DNA of 64,000 nt from an uncultured Bacteroidales bacterium (GCA_900315175.1 OMYA01000005.1:1-64000), one strand, 5' to 3'; shown: positions 44,407-53,215, counted from the first letter of the stretch. Translations and numbers: made by a program. Notes: generated by a model from the sequence alone, not told the origin.

Positions 44407-45333
44407 ATGTTATTGGATAAAAGTCTAATTAGAGGTTTCAGCGATTATCTTCGTCTTGAACAGTCGTTGTCTGACAATACAATCGATGCGTATTGCCATG
44501 ATATAGAATTGTTTAGAGAGTTTTTGGAAGACAAGAAGAAATCACTTTCAATAACAAAAATCACGCATTGCGACATCGAGGATTTTTTTGCAAAGCTTTA
44601 TGATTTGGGTATTGCGGCATCGTCGCAGGCACGTATTTTGTCAGGTTTGAAGAGCTTTTTCAAATACCTTTTGCAGGAAAAGATTTGCGAGGCTGACCCC
44701 ACATTGCTTGTCAGTGCGCCATCCATTGGCCGTCATATTCCGGATGTGCTGAGTTATGAAGAGATTGTGAGCATGATGGACTGCATTGACCTAAGTCAGC
44801 AGTTTGGGCACCGCAACAAGGCCATCATTGAGGTGATGTATGGCTGCGGGCTTCGTGTTTCTGAGCTTATCTCATTGAATATCAGTGATATATATATAAA
44901 TGATGAGTTTGTCAGAATTATAGGCAAAGGCGATAAGGAACGGCTTGTCCCGATAGGCAAAAAGACGATTCACGAGCTTATGCTTTATCTCAAGGGCGAG
45001 CGGCTGCATCAGGATATAAAGCCAAAATACAGCGACAAAGTGTTTATCAGCGCCAGGGGCACCAGCCTGACGCGGCAGAGCGTTTTTTTATTAGTGAAAC
45101 GACTTGCCGAGCAAGCCGAAATCAGAAAGACGATAAGTCCGCACACGCTGAGACATTCGTTTGCCACACATCTTCTCGAAGGTGGCGCCGACTTGCGTGC
45201 AGTACAGCAAATGCTTGGACATTCAAGTATTTCAACGACTGAAATCTACACCCATGTGTCAGACGAATATCTGCGTCAGGTGATAATGGAATTTCATCCG
45301 CGCTGGCATTCCCAGAACACCTCAACTAATTGA
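44407..45333 (+). CDS. xerD: Tyrosine recombinase XerD
   Basis: 308 residues, the usual length for the chromosome-dimer-resolving recombinase that acts at dif with XerC. N-terminal SAM-like domain (FSDYLRLEQSLSDNTIDAY), then the catalytic set: YGCGLRVSELISL, Lys in IIGKGDKERLVPIG, HTLRHSFATHLLEGGADLRA, and LGHSSISTTEIYTHVS with the nucleophilic Tyr. Sequence and length fit a housekeeping Xer protein rather than a phage integrase. Its end overlaps the next, convergent gene by 40 nt. Confidence 0.92.
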   Translation: MLLDKSLIRGFSDYLRLEQSLSDNTIDAYCHDIELFREFLEDKKKSLSITKITHCDIEDFFAKLYDLGIAASSQARILSGLKSFFKYLLQEKICEADPTLLVSAPSIGRHIPDVLSYEEIVSMMDCIDLSQQFGHRNKAIIEVMYGCGLRVSELISLNISDIYINDEFVRIIGKGDKERLVPIGKKTIHELMLYLKGERLHQDIKPKYSDKVFISARGTSLTRQSVFLLVKRLAEQAEIRKTISPHTLRHSFATHLLEGGADLRAVQQMLGHSSISTTEIYTHVSDEYLRQVIMEFHPRWHSQNTSTN

Positions 45334-45725
45334 TTGTTATCGAAATAGAAGTCAATATTCAAGTCTTCAAAAGTGATACAGTCACCGTCTTCTTTGTCTT
45401 CGATAAAATCTTCGCAGCCGTTCTGTTTCATCAGTTCAATCAGTTCCTCTTTGTTCAGATCAAAGATTTTCGCACCAAAAAGCTCTGATTTTTCGTTGAA
45501 GGTATAGAAATTAGAGAGCTTCATTGTGTCATTGCCTTCGAAATAAGCCGAGAAATCATTGTCATCGTAGTCCAAAACAATGACATGGCTGTCGTCTTCA
45601 TAAGCCGACTCGATTTCCTCTTGATTTGTAGGCTGGCCAAGGATTTCGACCACGTCGTCGATAGGCATTCCAAATTGGAGTTCGCCATATCCTTTTAAAG
45701 GTTCAATTTTAAAATTTTCCATCAT
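45294..45725 (-). CDS. Hypothetical acidic protein
   Basis: 143 residues, strongly acidic, no signal peptide or membrane span. The start (LKGYGELQFGMPIDDVVEILGQP) resembles the BamE/SmpA-like or immunity-type small folds in which GMxxxxVxxxLG is common, but I cannot assign a family. The last 40 nt overlap xerD tail to tail. The start may be codon 1 or 2 (both Met). The permease gene lies upstream on the same strand with a 16-nt gap. Confidence 0.65.
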   Translation of the reverse strand: MMENFKIEPLKGYGELQFGMPIDDVVEILGQPTNQEEIESAYEDDSHVIVLDYDDNDFSAYFEGNDTMKLSNFYTFNEKSELFGAKIFDLNKEELIELMKQNGCEDFIEDKEDGDCITFEDLNIDFYFDNNQLVEVFWECQRG

Positions 45726-45741
45726 GATGTTTATGTTTAAA

Positions 45742-46962
45742 TTATTCGAATCTTATTGATTTTGAAGGTCTTACATTGTTTATAAGCATTGTTGGCAATA
45801 GCAGCATCAGTATCCAAAGAATTAAGGTGCCGATGTTTAACGCCAGGATGTTCCAGATGTTCAATTCTATCGGAACGGCTGAAAGATAATACGATTCCGG
45901 TGAAAGCGTTATCAGGTTTGTGTATTTTTGTATTAGGCACAGCCCTATTCCAATAACGTTGCCTATTGCCATACCTATTAATAATATGCGGCAGGAACGT
46001 TTCAGGAAAATGCTTCTGATGAGTCCGTTGCTTGCTCCCATAGCTTTGAGCAAACCGATTGTGGAAGTGCGTTCCAAAATGATTATCAATAACATACTGA
46101 TGATTGTGATGCCAGCAACTAGCAGCATCAGCACGATGATGATAAGCACATTCATGTCCTGCAACTCAAGCCAGTCGAAAATCTGCGGATACGTTTCCAT
46201 TGCTGTATACGACACGAGGTTTGTGGGAATACTGTAGTAGATTTGCTCATTGTAGTCATTGATGTTTTTTTCATCATCAACCCAAATCTCAAGATGCCCA
46301 ACTTCTCGGTTGTTCCAACCGTTAAGTCTTCTTATTTGGTTCAAATCGCAATAAACATAGCGTTCGTCACATTCCTGAAGACCAGTCTCATAAACGCCAG
46401 TCACGTTGAATTTTCTGCCTCTCGCCTTCAAATCCTGATCAACAAACCAGATTCTTACCGGATCGCCGACGTTTAGATTCATTTTAGCTGCAATGATATT
46501 TGAAATCAGTACATCGTTAGAACGTTCATTTTCAATATATTGCGGTATATTTCCATTAATAAGATATGAGCCGATGTAATTCCAATTGTAATTAGAATCA
46601 ACACCTTTTAAAACCACTGTTTGAATCTCATCTTCTGTTTTGATGATGCCGGCCTTATTGGCTGTTTTGTGCATTTCTGTGATAAAAGGCTTGTCAAGAC
46701 GCGCAGTCAGGACGCTGTCAAACAAGAAGGGTGTCTCTTCTATCGACTCGTTTTGGTTTAAAGCTTGGATGTGAATCGGGGCGACAAAGCCTATAACCTT
46801 ATCTTTGATTTGATTCTTGAAACCTATTACTACAGCTATGGAAATCAGCATGATAGCGATGCCAAGAGCCACGCTGGTGACTGCTATGCGCATTACCGTC
46901 GAAGACAGATTTTCCTTCGATAGCGAAAAAATTCTTTTAGATATGAATGTCGCCGCGTTCAT
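45742..46962 (-). CDS. LolC/LolE-like ABC transporter permease
   Basis: 406 residues. One N-terminal membrane helix, a large periplasmic domain (about 50-260) and three C-terminal helices: the FtsX/MacB fold of the lipoprotein-releasing permeases. Recognisable parts are the start ATFISKRIFSLSKENLSSTV, IAVTSVALGIAIMLISIAVV, and TIGLLKAMGASNGLIRSIFL. It probably extracts lipoproteins from the inner membrane; the ATPase is not nearby. It has its own promoter (46979-46986), divergent from namZ. Confidence 0.88.
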   Translation of the reverse strand: MNAATFISKRIFSLSKENLSSTVMRIAVTSVALGIAIMLISIAVVIGFKNQIKDKVIGFVAPIHIQALNQNESIEETPFLFDSVLTARLDKPFITEMHKTANKAGIIKTEDEIQTVVLKGVDSNYNWNYIGSYLINGNIPQYIENERSNDVLISNIIAAKMNLNVGDPVRIWFVDQDLKARGRKFNVTGVYETGLQECDERYVYCDLNQIRRLNGWNNREVGHLEIWVDDEKNINDYNEQIYYSIPTNLVSYTAMETYPQIFDWLELQDMNVLIIIVLMLLVAGITIISMLLIIILERTSTIGLLKAMGASNGLIRSIFLKRSCRILLIGMAIGNVIGIGLCLIQKYTNLITLSPESYYLSAVPIELNIWNILALNIGTLILWILMLLLPTMLINNVRPSKSIRFE

Positions 46963-46978
46963 TTTTTTCTTATCATTG

Positions 46979-46986
46979 CAAAAATA
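46979..46986 (-). promoter_or_regulatory. Promoter -7 box TATTTTTG for the LolC/E-like gene
   Basis: The minus-strand box lies 17 nt before ATG 46962. The namZ ATG is only 15 nt away on the other side. Confidence 0.55.
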
Positions 46987-47000
46987 AAAAATTATTAAAT

Positions 47001-48185
47001 ATGATAAGGAAATTTTTGGTTTTATTTGCTATCATAACATCTATCTTATTGAATATCAATGCTCAAGGGTTAAAACTTCTGGATGCGAAAGATGCCGTAT
47101 ATGGTGCTATGCGAACCGAGATGTATATTCCCTTGCTAAAAAACAAGGCAGTTGGAGTGGTCGCAAACCAGACGAGTATAATGGATAATGGCACTCATCT
47201 TATAGACACTATGTTAAGCTATGATGTTGATGTGGTCAAGATTTTCACTCCGGAGCATGGTTTCAGAGGCACTGCCGATGAAGGTGCCAGCATTGCTTCA
47301 GGGGTAGATGAAAAAACAGGGATTGCCATAGTCTCTTTATACGGAAAGAACAAAAAACCTACTGCTGAACAGTTGCAAGGCCTTGATATTCTTGTGTTTG
47401 ACCTTCAAGATGTGGGTTGTCGTTTCTATACTTACATATCCACCATGACGTATGTTATGGAGGCGGCTGCCGAGAATAATATTCCGGTAATAGTTCTTGA
47501 TCGACCGAATCCGAATGGTTTTTATGTAGATGGTCCTGTGCTTGATAAAGAACATGCTTCTTTTGTTGGAATGCATTGTGTTCCAATAGTTTATGGATTA
47601 ACCATTGGAGAATATGCCTTGATGGTGAATGGCGAAAAGTGGCTCAACGACAGTATCCAATGCGATTTGACGGTCATCCCGCTTGGAAAATACAACAGAA
47701 ATGCGATATATAAATTGCCAGTGAAACCTTCGCCGAATCTGCCAAACTGGGAAGCCGTTTACCTCTACCCTTCGCTCTGTCTCTTTGAAGGCACCGATGT
47801 TAGTGTGGGACGTGGTACTGTTATGCCTTTTCAAGTATATGGTCATCCTGACATGAGTGACAGTTTCGTGTTTGTTCCGCGCACTGCTGAGGGGCGTCGG
47901 GCGCCGCTTTATGCAGACAAGGAATGTCATGGAAAGAATCTTATCAATTATGCCCATCGTTACAGGAAAAACGATAAAAAGCTTAATCTTTCATGGATTC
48001 TCGATGCACGTAGTCAGCTTAAAAACGATGAAAAATTCTTCAATAGTTATTTCATAAAACTGGTTGGTGTTTATGACCTTCAACAAAAAATCAATTCCGG
48101 AATGCCGGAGGATGAAATTCGTTCATCGTGGCAGACCGGAATTGACAATTATCTGAAAATCAGAGATAAATATCTGATTTATTAG
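47001..48185 (+). CDS. namZ: Exo-beta-N-acetylmuramidase NamZ family (DUF1343) protein
   Basis: 394 residues with a signal peptide (MIRKFLVLFAIITSILLNIN). The DUF1343 family was shown to release terminal MurNAc from peptidoglycan fragments. Conserved parts: VGVVANQTSIMDNGTHLIDT, FTPEHGFRGTADEGASI, VFDLQDVGCRFYTYISTM, VLDRPNPNGFYVDGPVLD and LFEGTDVSVGRGT. Likely periplasmic and involved in cell-wall recycling, like mpl 3 kb away. The start is ATG 47001; the frame back to 46947 has no signal peptide. It overlaps the aminotransferase gene by 4 nt. Confidence 0.9.
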   Translation: MIRKFLVLFAIITSILLNINAQGLKLLDAKDAVYGAMRTEMYIPLLKNKAVGVVANQTSIMDNGTHLIDTMLSYDVDVVKIFTPEHGFRGTADEGASIASGVDEKTGIAIVSLYGKNKKPTAEQLQGLDILVFDLQDVGCRFYTYISTMTYVMEAAAENNIPVIVLDRPNPNGFYVDGPVLDKEHASFVGMHCVPIVYGLTIGEYALMVNGEKWLNDSIQCDLTVIPLGKYNRNAIYKLPVKPSPNLPNWEAVYLYPSLCLFEGTDVSVGRGTVMPFQVYGHPDMSDSFVFVPRTAEGRRAPLYADKECHGKNLINYAHRYRKNDKKLNLSWILDARSQLKNDEKFFNSYFIKLVGVYDLQQKINSGMPEDEIRSSWQTGIDNYLKIRDKYLIY

Positions 48186-49384
48186 TACATTCTCTTACCT
48201 GGATACACTTCAAGAGCTTTTCCAAGAATCATCATAGCGTCTTTAAGGTCATCGCAGTTGAGGCAGTAGCTCAGACGCACTTCCTGACGGCCGAGACCGA
48301 TTGTTGAGTAGAAACCGCTTGCTGGAGCGAGCATCACAGTCTTTCCTTCGTAGTTGAAGTCGGTGAGCATCCACTTGCAGAACTTGTCGGAGTCGTCAAT
48401 TGGAAGATGTGCCACGATGTAGAAAGCGCCTTTTGGTGTCGGGCAGTATGCTCCAGGAATCTTGTTGATACCCTCAACGCAGACATCACGGCGTTTCACG
48501 TATTCGGCGACGATGGCGTCGAAGTATGAAAGAGGTGTGTCGAGAGCTGCTTCACCGGCAACCTGACCGTATGTTGGAGGCGACAGACGTGCCTGAGCGA
48601 ATTTCATTGCTGTGCTGATGACTTCATGGTTACGTGTCACCATACGGCCAACGCGGATACCGCAGGCGCTGAAACGCTTTGACACTGAGTCGATTAAGAT
48701 GACGTTGTCGTCGACACCTTTAAGGCTCATTGCTGAGTAATGTTTTGAACCGTCGTAGCAGAACTCACGATAAACCTCATCAGAGATAAGATAAAGGTCA
48801 TATTTCAAGATAATCTGGCGAAGACGTTCCATTTCCTCTTCTGAGTAAAGGTAACCTGTTGGATTGTTAGGGTTACAGATGAGGATAGCCTTGGTGTGTT
48901 CGGTGATGGCTTTCTCGAAGTCCTCGATTGGAGGCAGTGCGAAGCCGTTGCTAATCTCCGAATAGATTGGACGGACGCGCACTCCCGCTGTCTGAGCGAA
49001 ACCGTTGTAGTTTGCGTAGAATGGTTCTGGAATTACGATTTCATCATCCGGGTCCATGATTGTCTGGAATGCAATTGACAGAGCTTCAGATGCGCCGTTT
49101 GTCACGATAATGTCATCCGGAGTTACGTGGATGTTCAGTCTCTCATAATATTCGCAGAGTTTCTTTCTGTACGAAAGAGTTCCGGCTGAATGGGTATATT
49201 TGATAACTTTTTCGTCATAATTCTTGACAGCTTCAAGTGCGTATGGAGTTGTCGCGATATCTGGCTGACCGATATTCAGGTGATAGACATGAATACCTCT
49301 TGATTTTGCCTCGTCTGCGAAAGGGACAAGCTTTCTGATTGGCGAAGCCGGCATGAAATGGCCTTTTTTAGAAATTTTAGGCAT
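48182..49384 (-). CDS. PLP-dependent aminotransferase (class I, aspartate aminotransferase-like)
   Basis: 400 residues, fold type I. Substrate-binding NIGQPDIATTP near residue 37, VTNGASEALSIAFQTIM, ICNPNNPTGYLYSEEEM, the Schiff-base Lys in SVSKRFSACGIRVGR, and the conserved Arg in RQEVRLSYCLN close to the end. Acts on aspartate, alanine or aromatic amino acids; the precise substrate cannot be told. Confidence 0.93.
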   Translation of the reverse strand: MPKISKKGHFMPASPIRKLVPFADEAKSRGIHVYHLNIGQPDIATTPYALEAVKNYDEKVIKYTHSAGTLSYRKKLCEYYERLNIHVTPDDIIVTNGASEALSIAFQTIMDPDDEIVIPEPFYANYNGFAQTAGVRVRPIYSEISNGFALPPIEDFEKAITEHTKAILICNPNNPTGYLYSEEEMERLRQIILKYDLYLISDEVYREFCYDGSKHYSAMSLKGVDDNVILIDSVSKRFSACGIRVGRMVTRNHEVISTAMKFAQARLSPPTYGQVAGEAALDTPLSYFDAIVAEYVKRRDVCVEGINKIPGAYCPTPKGAFYIVAHLPIDDSDKFCKWMLTDFNYEGKTVMLAPASGFYSTIGLGRQEVRLSYCLNCDDLKDAMMILGKALEVYPGKRMY

Positions 49385-49423
49385 AATATTAATTAGGTAT
49401 TATAAGGATTATTAGGTATTAGA

Positions 49424-49888
49424 TTACTTGTTCTTGACTGGTGAGCTGACTGATTCCATTTTCAAAGGAGCGGCGTCGGTTGGTTCCGCTTCTACCGTGC
49501 CTTTGATATGCAGCTTTACTTCTTTGTTTATCAACGCGTTGGAGAAAACTGTCACATATTTGTTGAAGCTTCCGGGGCGGTCAGTGTTTTTGTAAGTCAC
49601 TTTGATGACGTTTGATTCGCCAGGAAGGATTGGCTGTTTAGGCCATTCTGGCACGGTGCATCCGCATGATGACTTAGGTTGTGAAAGGATTAGCGGTTCG
49701 TTGCCGGTATTGACGAACACGAATTCATATGAGCCGTTGCCTTTGAAAGGGATTGCTCCGAAATCGTGGTTGGTTTCCTTGAAAGTGATTTCCGCACCGT
49801 TTTGTTTTTCTGTTGTTTTCTCTGTTTGTGCAAATGCGACAGTGCACATCAGAAACAATACGCTAAATAAAACATATAACTTTTTCAT
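49424..49888 (-). CDS. DUF1573 exported protein
   Basis: 154 residues with a signal peptide (MKKLYVLFSVLFLMCTVAFA). A single immunoglobulin-like DUF1573 domain: ITFKETNHDFGAIPFKGN, FVNTGNEPLILSQPKSSCGC, then VPEWPKQPILPGES. Members are common in Bacteroidota and of unknown function, probably periplasmic or surface. A 39-nt gap separates it from the aminotransferase gene. Confidence 0.9.
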   Translation of the reverse strand: MKKLYVLFSVLFLMCTVAFAQTEKTTEKQNGAEITFKETNHDFGAIPFKGNGSYEFVFVNTGNEPLILSQPKSSCGCTVPEWPKQPILPGESNVIKVTYKNTDRPGSFNKYVTVFSNALINKEVKLHIKGTVEAEPTDAAPLKMESVSSPVKNK

Positions 49889-50007
49889 ATCGAATGATAT
49901 TTTAACATTTTCAACCTACAAAAATACAAATATTTCTAATATGTGACGACAAAAATATTTTTTTTAAAAATTTGAAAAAAAAATGTTGGAGGTATTAAAA
50001 AGTTGTG

Positions 50008-50015
50008 TATTTTTG
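50008..50015 (+). promoter_or_regulatory. Promoter -7 box TATTTTTG for tRNA-Met
   Basis: Ends 12 nt before the tRNA, with TTGG about 20 nt upstream. Confidence 0.65.
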
Positions 50016-50027
50016 CACTCCGAAAAC

Positions 50028-50101
50028 GGCGGGGTAGCTCAGTTGGTTAGAGCGTCGGATTCATAACCCGGAGGTCATGAGTTCAATTCTCATCCCCGCT
50101 A
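50028..50101 (+). tRNA. tRNA-Met (anticodon CAT)
   Basis: 74 nt. The acceptor stem GGCGGGG pairs with CCCCGCT (first pair G-U). D arm GCTCAGTTGGTTAGAGC, anticodon loop TTCATAA, T arm with GTTCAATTC. CCA is not encoded. Elongator-type features; a lysidine-modified Ile tRNA with the same anticodon is less likely. Confidence 0.9.
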
Positions 50102-50102
50102 C

Positions 50103-50132
50103 AAAAAAAGGAGCCATTTGGCTCCTTTTTTT
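50103..50132. terminator. Terminator shared by tRNA-Met and the transketolase operon
   Basis: AAAAAAAGGAGCC and GGCTCCTTTTTTT form a perfect stem around a short loop. T-runs occur on both strands, and the transketolase stop codon lies at 50131-50133. Confidence 0.85.
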
Positions 50133-51081
50133 ATTTCCTTGCAACTGCCCTCTTCGCAGCCTCCACGATGTCTGGAGTGTCGAGGTGATAGTGCTTGAGC
50201 AGTTCATCAGGGGTGCCGCTTTGGCCGAAGACGTCGTCGACGGCGACCATTTCGATAGGTTTGGGATTGTTCAATGCCAAGACCTGTGCTATGCTGTCGC
50301 CGAGACCGCCGTTGCGCATGTGCTCTTCAGCGGTGACCACGCAGCCTGTCTTTGCCACTGACTTCAACACTGCGTCGACATCCAACGGTTTGATGGTATG
50401 GATGTTGATGAGTTCGGCGTTGATGCCCATCTCCTTCAAAATCGGGAGTGCCTCGATGGCTTTCCACACGAGATGACCGCAGGCGAAGATTGAAACATCT
50501 GTGCCTTCCTGAATCATCTGAGCTTTTCCAATGATGAATGGCTCGTCAGCTGGCGTGAAGTTTGCCACTTTCGGACGTCCGAAACGGAGGTATACCGGAC
50601 CGTCGAGTTCTGCGGCAGCTATTGTTGCAGCTTTTGTCTGGTTATAGTCGCAAGGGACGAGGACTGTCATGTTTGGTAACATCTTCATCATGCCGACATC
50701 TTCCAGGGTCTGGTGTGTTGCGCCGTCTTCGCCGAGGGTGACGCCAGCGTGTGAAGCGCAAATCTTCACGTTTTTGTTGGAATAAGCCACCACCATGCGA
50801 ATCTGGTCGTAGATTCTCGCTGACGAGAAGTTGGCGAATGTCCCGGTGAATGGGATGTAGCCGCCGATGGCCAATCCTGCTGCGATTCCGACCATGTTTG
50901 CCTCCGCAATTCCCACTTGGAAGAATCTTTCAGGGAATGCTTTTGCGAAATCGCCCATTTTAAGCGAGCCTGTGAGGTCAGCGGTGAGGCCGACGACTTT
51001 CGGGTTACGCTTGCCAGCTTCGAGCAAACCGTCGCCGAAGCCGCTTCTTGTATCTTTGTAGTTCTGAACTTCTATCTTCAT
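50131..51081 (-). CDS. Transketolase C-terminal subunit
   Basis: 316 residues: the pyrimidine-binding and C-terminal domains of a split transketolase. GLTADLTGSLKMGDFAKAFPER, the TPP-activating Glu in VGIAEANMVGIAAG, HAGVTLGEDGATHQTLED and KTGCVVTAEEHMRNGG. Acts with the N-terminal subunit encoded upstream (152-nt gap) in the pentose phosphate route. An inverted-repeat element (51100-51222) separates the two genes. Confidence 0.93.
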   Translation of the reverse strand: MKIEVQNYKDTRSGFGDGLLEAGKRNPKVVGLTADLTGSLKMGDFAKAFPERFFQVGIAEANMVGIAAGLAIGGYIPFTGTFANFSSARIYDQIRMVVAYSNKNVKICASHAGVTLGEDGATHQTLEDVGMMKMLPNMTVLVPCDYNQTKAATIAAAELDGPVYLRFGRPKVANFTPADEPFIIGKAQMIQEGTDVSIFACGHLVWKAIEALPILKEMGINAELINIHTIKPLDVDAVLKSVAKTGCVVTAEEHMRNGGLGDSIAQVLALNNPKPIEMVAVDDVFGQSGTPDELLKHYHLDTPDIVEAAKRAVARK

Positions 51082-51099
51082 AATAATATATCTTTACTT

Positions 51100-51222
51100 G
51101 TCATTTCGAGCGGAACGAAGTGTAGTCGAGAAATCTCCGGCATTTGAATGTTGCGTATCAATTATTTATATGAGATTTCTCCATTACCCTCTCCACTTCG
51201 GTCGAGGTTCAGTCGAAATGAC
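51100..51222. repeat. Inverted-repeat element of the GTCATTTCGA family, copy 2
   Basis: The ends GTCATTTCGA and TCGAAATGAC match those at 27951-28072. Inside, GAGAAATCTC and GAGATTTCTC are complementary. Located inside the transketolase operon. Confidence 0.75.
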
Positions 51223-51233
51223 GGGATGGTTAA

Positions 51234-52076
51234 TCAATAATCTCCAAGTGTTTCTTTAAGTTGTGAAAGAGCGTTTGCGGCCTGCTCGTCGTTTGGTGGC
51301 GTGCCGTGCCATTTGTGAGTCCCCATCATGAAGTCGACACCCATTCCCATCTCGGTGTGAGCGAGGACAATCTGGGCTTGGCCTTTGTGAGCGTTCTTGC
51401 GGGTAATATTAAGAGTATCAACGATTTGTTGCATGTCGTTGCCGTTGCATTCGTACACTTTCCATCCGAATGACTCATATTTAGCTTTGAGATCGCCGAG
51501 GTTCATCACGTCGTCGGTGCTGCCGTCGATTTGCTTTTTATTGTAATCGATGATGGCGACGAGGTTGTCGACGTTTTTTGCCGGAGCGTACATCGCTGCT
51601 TCCCAGATCTGGCCTTCTTCCTGTTCGCCGTCGCCCATGAGGCAGAACACAAGATGATTGTCGCCGTTGAGTTTCTTGGCCTGGGCGACACCAGCTGCCA
51701 CTGACAGACCCTGACCGAGTGAGCCACTTGCCACGCGGATGCCTGGAAGACCTTCAACAGGTGTCGGGTGACCCTGGAGGCGCGTGCCAAGACGACGGAA
51801 TGTCGCCAATTCAGCTACCGGGAAATAACCGCGGCGAGCCAAAATGCTGTACAGCATCGGGCTGATATGACCGTTGGAAAGGAAAAACATGTCCTCACCT
51901 GCCCCATCCATCTTGAAATTCTTCGGGTCAATTTGCATCTGGTCGAAATATAAGGCCGTCACTATGTCGGTGGCGCCAAGCGAGCCGCCCGGATGTCCCG
52001 ACTGACAACCATGTACCATTCGGATAATATCACGTCTGACCTGCGACGCAACATCTTTTAACTCATTGATAGTCAT
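51234..52076 (-). CDS. Transketolase N-terminal subunit
   Basis: 280 residues: the thiamine diphosphate domain. IRMVHGCQSGHPGGSLGATD, GHPTPVEGLPGIRVASGSLG, the TPP-binding motif LMGDGEQEEGQIWEA with the closing N of the GDG motif in IIDYNKKQIDG, and THKWHGTPPN near the end. Partner of the C-terminal subunit downstream. The promoter box TAAATTTG lies at 52116-52123 on the minus strand. Confidence 0.93.
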   Translation of the reverse strand: MTINELKDVASQVRRDIIRMVHGCQSGHPGGSLGATDIVTALYFDQMQIDPKNFKMDGAGEDMFFLSNGHISPMLYSILARRGYFPVAELATFRRLGTRLQGHPTPVEGLPGIRVASGSLGQGLSVAAGVAQAKKLNGDNHLVFCLMGDGEQEEGQIWEAAMYAPAKNVDNLVAIIDYNKKQIDGSTDDVMNLGDLKAKYESFGWKVYECNGNDMQQIVDTLNITRKNAHKGQAQIVLAHTEMGMGVDFMMGTHKWHGTPPNDEQAANALSQLKETLGDY

Positions 52077-52115
52077 AATAATACCAAAGTAATTTAATTA
52101 ATTCGTTTTCTTCTG

Positions 52116-52123
52116 CAAATTTA
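52116..52123 (-). promoter_or_regulatory. Promoter -7 box TAAATTTG for the transketolase operon
   Basis: The minus-strand box lies 39 nt before ATG 52076. Confidence 0.55.
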
Positions 52124-52156
52124 AACATTTTCTGTTTCATAAGTAAAGTTTTTTAT

Positions 52157-52164
52157 TATTTTTG
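52157..52164 (+). promoter_or_regulatory. Promoter -7 box TATTTTTG
   Basis: It lies 17 nt before the pseudouridine synthase ATG at 52182. Confidence 0.6.
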
Positions 52165-52181
52165 TGTAAATAATTTTTTCT

Positions 52182-53099
52182 ATGCAGAATAAAAAGGAAA
52201 ATAAGCCTAAAGATTTGATTTTCAAAGTGTTGGAAAACGATACACTTTTACCGTTTGTGATGAAGAAGATGAACGGCATAAGTCGCAACAAAGCAAAAAA
52301 TATACTTTCGGGTGGTTCTGTTTTTATCAATGGAATGAAAGTCACTCAGCATAATTTTGAACTTCAGCCGGGTATGGAAGTGAAAATCGGACGAAATCAG
52401 ACAGGCGAACCACTTAACAGTCATTGGGTTAGAATAGTGTACGAAGACCAATATCTTTTTGTCGTCGAGAAACGTGGCGGTATTTTGTGCAATTCTCCAC
52501 ATGCCGATGAAGAGACGGTGCAGGGTATTCTAAATCAATATCTTGAAAAGAACCATCAGCGTTGTCATGCGCACACCATTCATCGTCTGGACAGGGACAC
52601 TTCTGGTTTGATGCTGTTTGCCAAAGATAAAAAAGTGGCGTTGAAATTCGAGGAAAACTGGAAAGAGACGGTTTACGACCGCCGTTATGTGGCTCTTGTT
52701 CACGGTGAGATGCGTAAAAAAGAGGGCGCTATAAGCTCGTGGCTGAAGGATAATGCCCAATTTCTGACCTATTCGAGCAAAACAGACAACGGAGGTAAAT
52801 TTGCAACGACACATTATAAATTAATAAAGGTGTCGAACGGCTACTCTTTGGTTGAGTTGAAACTGGACACTGGTCGCAAGAATCAGATTCGCGTCCACCT
52901 TGCCGATATCGGCTTTCCTGTCGTCGGCGATCCGAAATATGGCGACGGTGATGACAAAATAGGAAGACTCGGATTACATGCCTACAAGTTATGTTTCATC
53001 CACCCCATCACCCACGAGGATTTGCAGTTCGAGACACCTATACCCTCGTCATTTCGACTGGAACCGTTGGGCATGATGAAGAAATCTCATGAAATTTAA
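52182..53099 (+). CDS. RluA-family pseudouridine synthase
   Basis: 305 residues. An S4 RNA-binding domain (NKAKNILSGGSVFING) precedes the catalytic domain with HRLDRDTSGLMLFAKD (catalytic Asp), YVALVHGEMRKKEGAI and LDTGRKNQIRVHLADIGFPV. It modifies uridines in rRNA or tRNA; the exact site is unknown. The final residues SSFRLEPLGMMKKSHEI are encoded by a GTCATTTCGA-type repeat (53047-53161) and replace the natural end, which probably falls near FETPIP. Confidence 0.93.
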   Translation: MQNKKENKPKDLIFKVLENDTLLPFVMKKMNGISRNKAKNILSGGSVFINGMKVTQHNFELQPGMEVKIGRNQTGEPLNSHWVRIVYEDQYLFVVEKRGGILCNSPHADEETVQGILNQYLEKNHQRCHAHTIHRLDRDTSGLMLFAKDKKVALKFEENWKETVYDRRYVALVHGEMRKKEGAISSWLKDNAQFLTYSSKTDNGGKFATTHYKLIKVSNGYSLVELKLDTGRKNQIRVHLADIGFPVVGDPKYGDGDDKIGRLGLHAYKLCFIHPITHEDLQFETPIPSSFRLEPLGMMKKSHEI

Positions 53100-53161
53100 T
53101 AATTCGGCTCACCCCTTTTGTAGGATATTTCTCGATTCCGCTTCGCTTCACTCTAAATGAC
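53047..53161. repeat. Inverted-repeat element of the GTCATTTCGA family, copy 3, invading a gene end
   Basis: CGTCATTTCGAC (53047-53058) is identical to the left end at 27951. GAAGAAATCTCATGA and TATTTCTCGATTCCG are the inner arms; the right end (CTCTAAATGAC) has diverged. The last 17 codons of the pseudouridine synthase lie inside it. Confidence 0.65.
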
Positions 53162-53195
53162 AACAAAAAATATTTGTATTATAAAAAGAATTTTA

Positions 53196-53203
53196 TAAAT
53201 TTG
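53196..53203 (+). promoter_or_regulatory. Promoter -7 box TAAATTTG for nfeD
   Basis: It puts the transcript start near 53209, so the 8-nt repeats form most of the leader. Confidence 0.6.
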
Positions 53204-53215
53204 CAGTTCGTTAAT

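Noticed and set aside
44407..45333. Phage or transposon integrase
   Set aside because: Length, motifs and the absence of phage genes or attachment repeats fit the housekeeping recombinase XerD.
50028..50101. tRNA-Ile with a lysidine-modified CAT anticodon
   Set aside because: The acceptor and arm sequences look like an elongator tRNA-Met; modification cannot be seen in sequence, so a small doubt remains.
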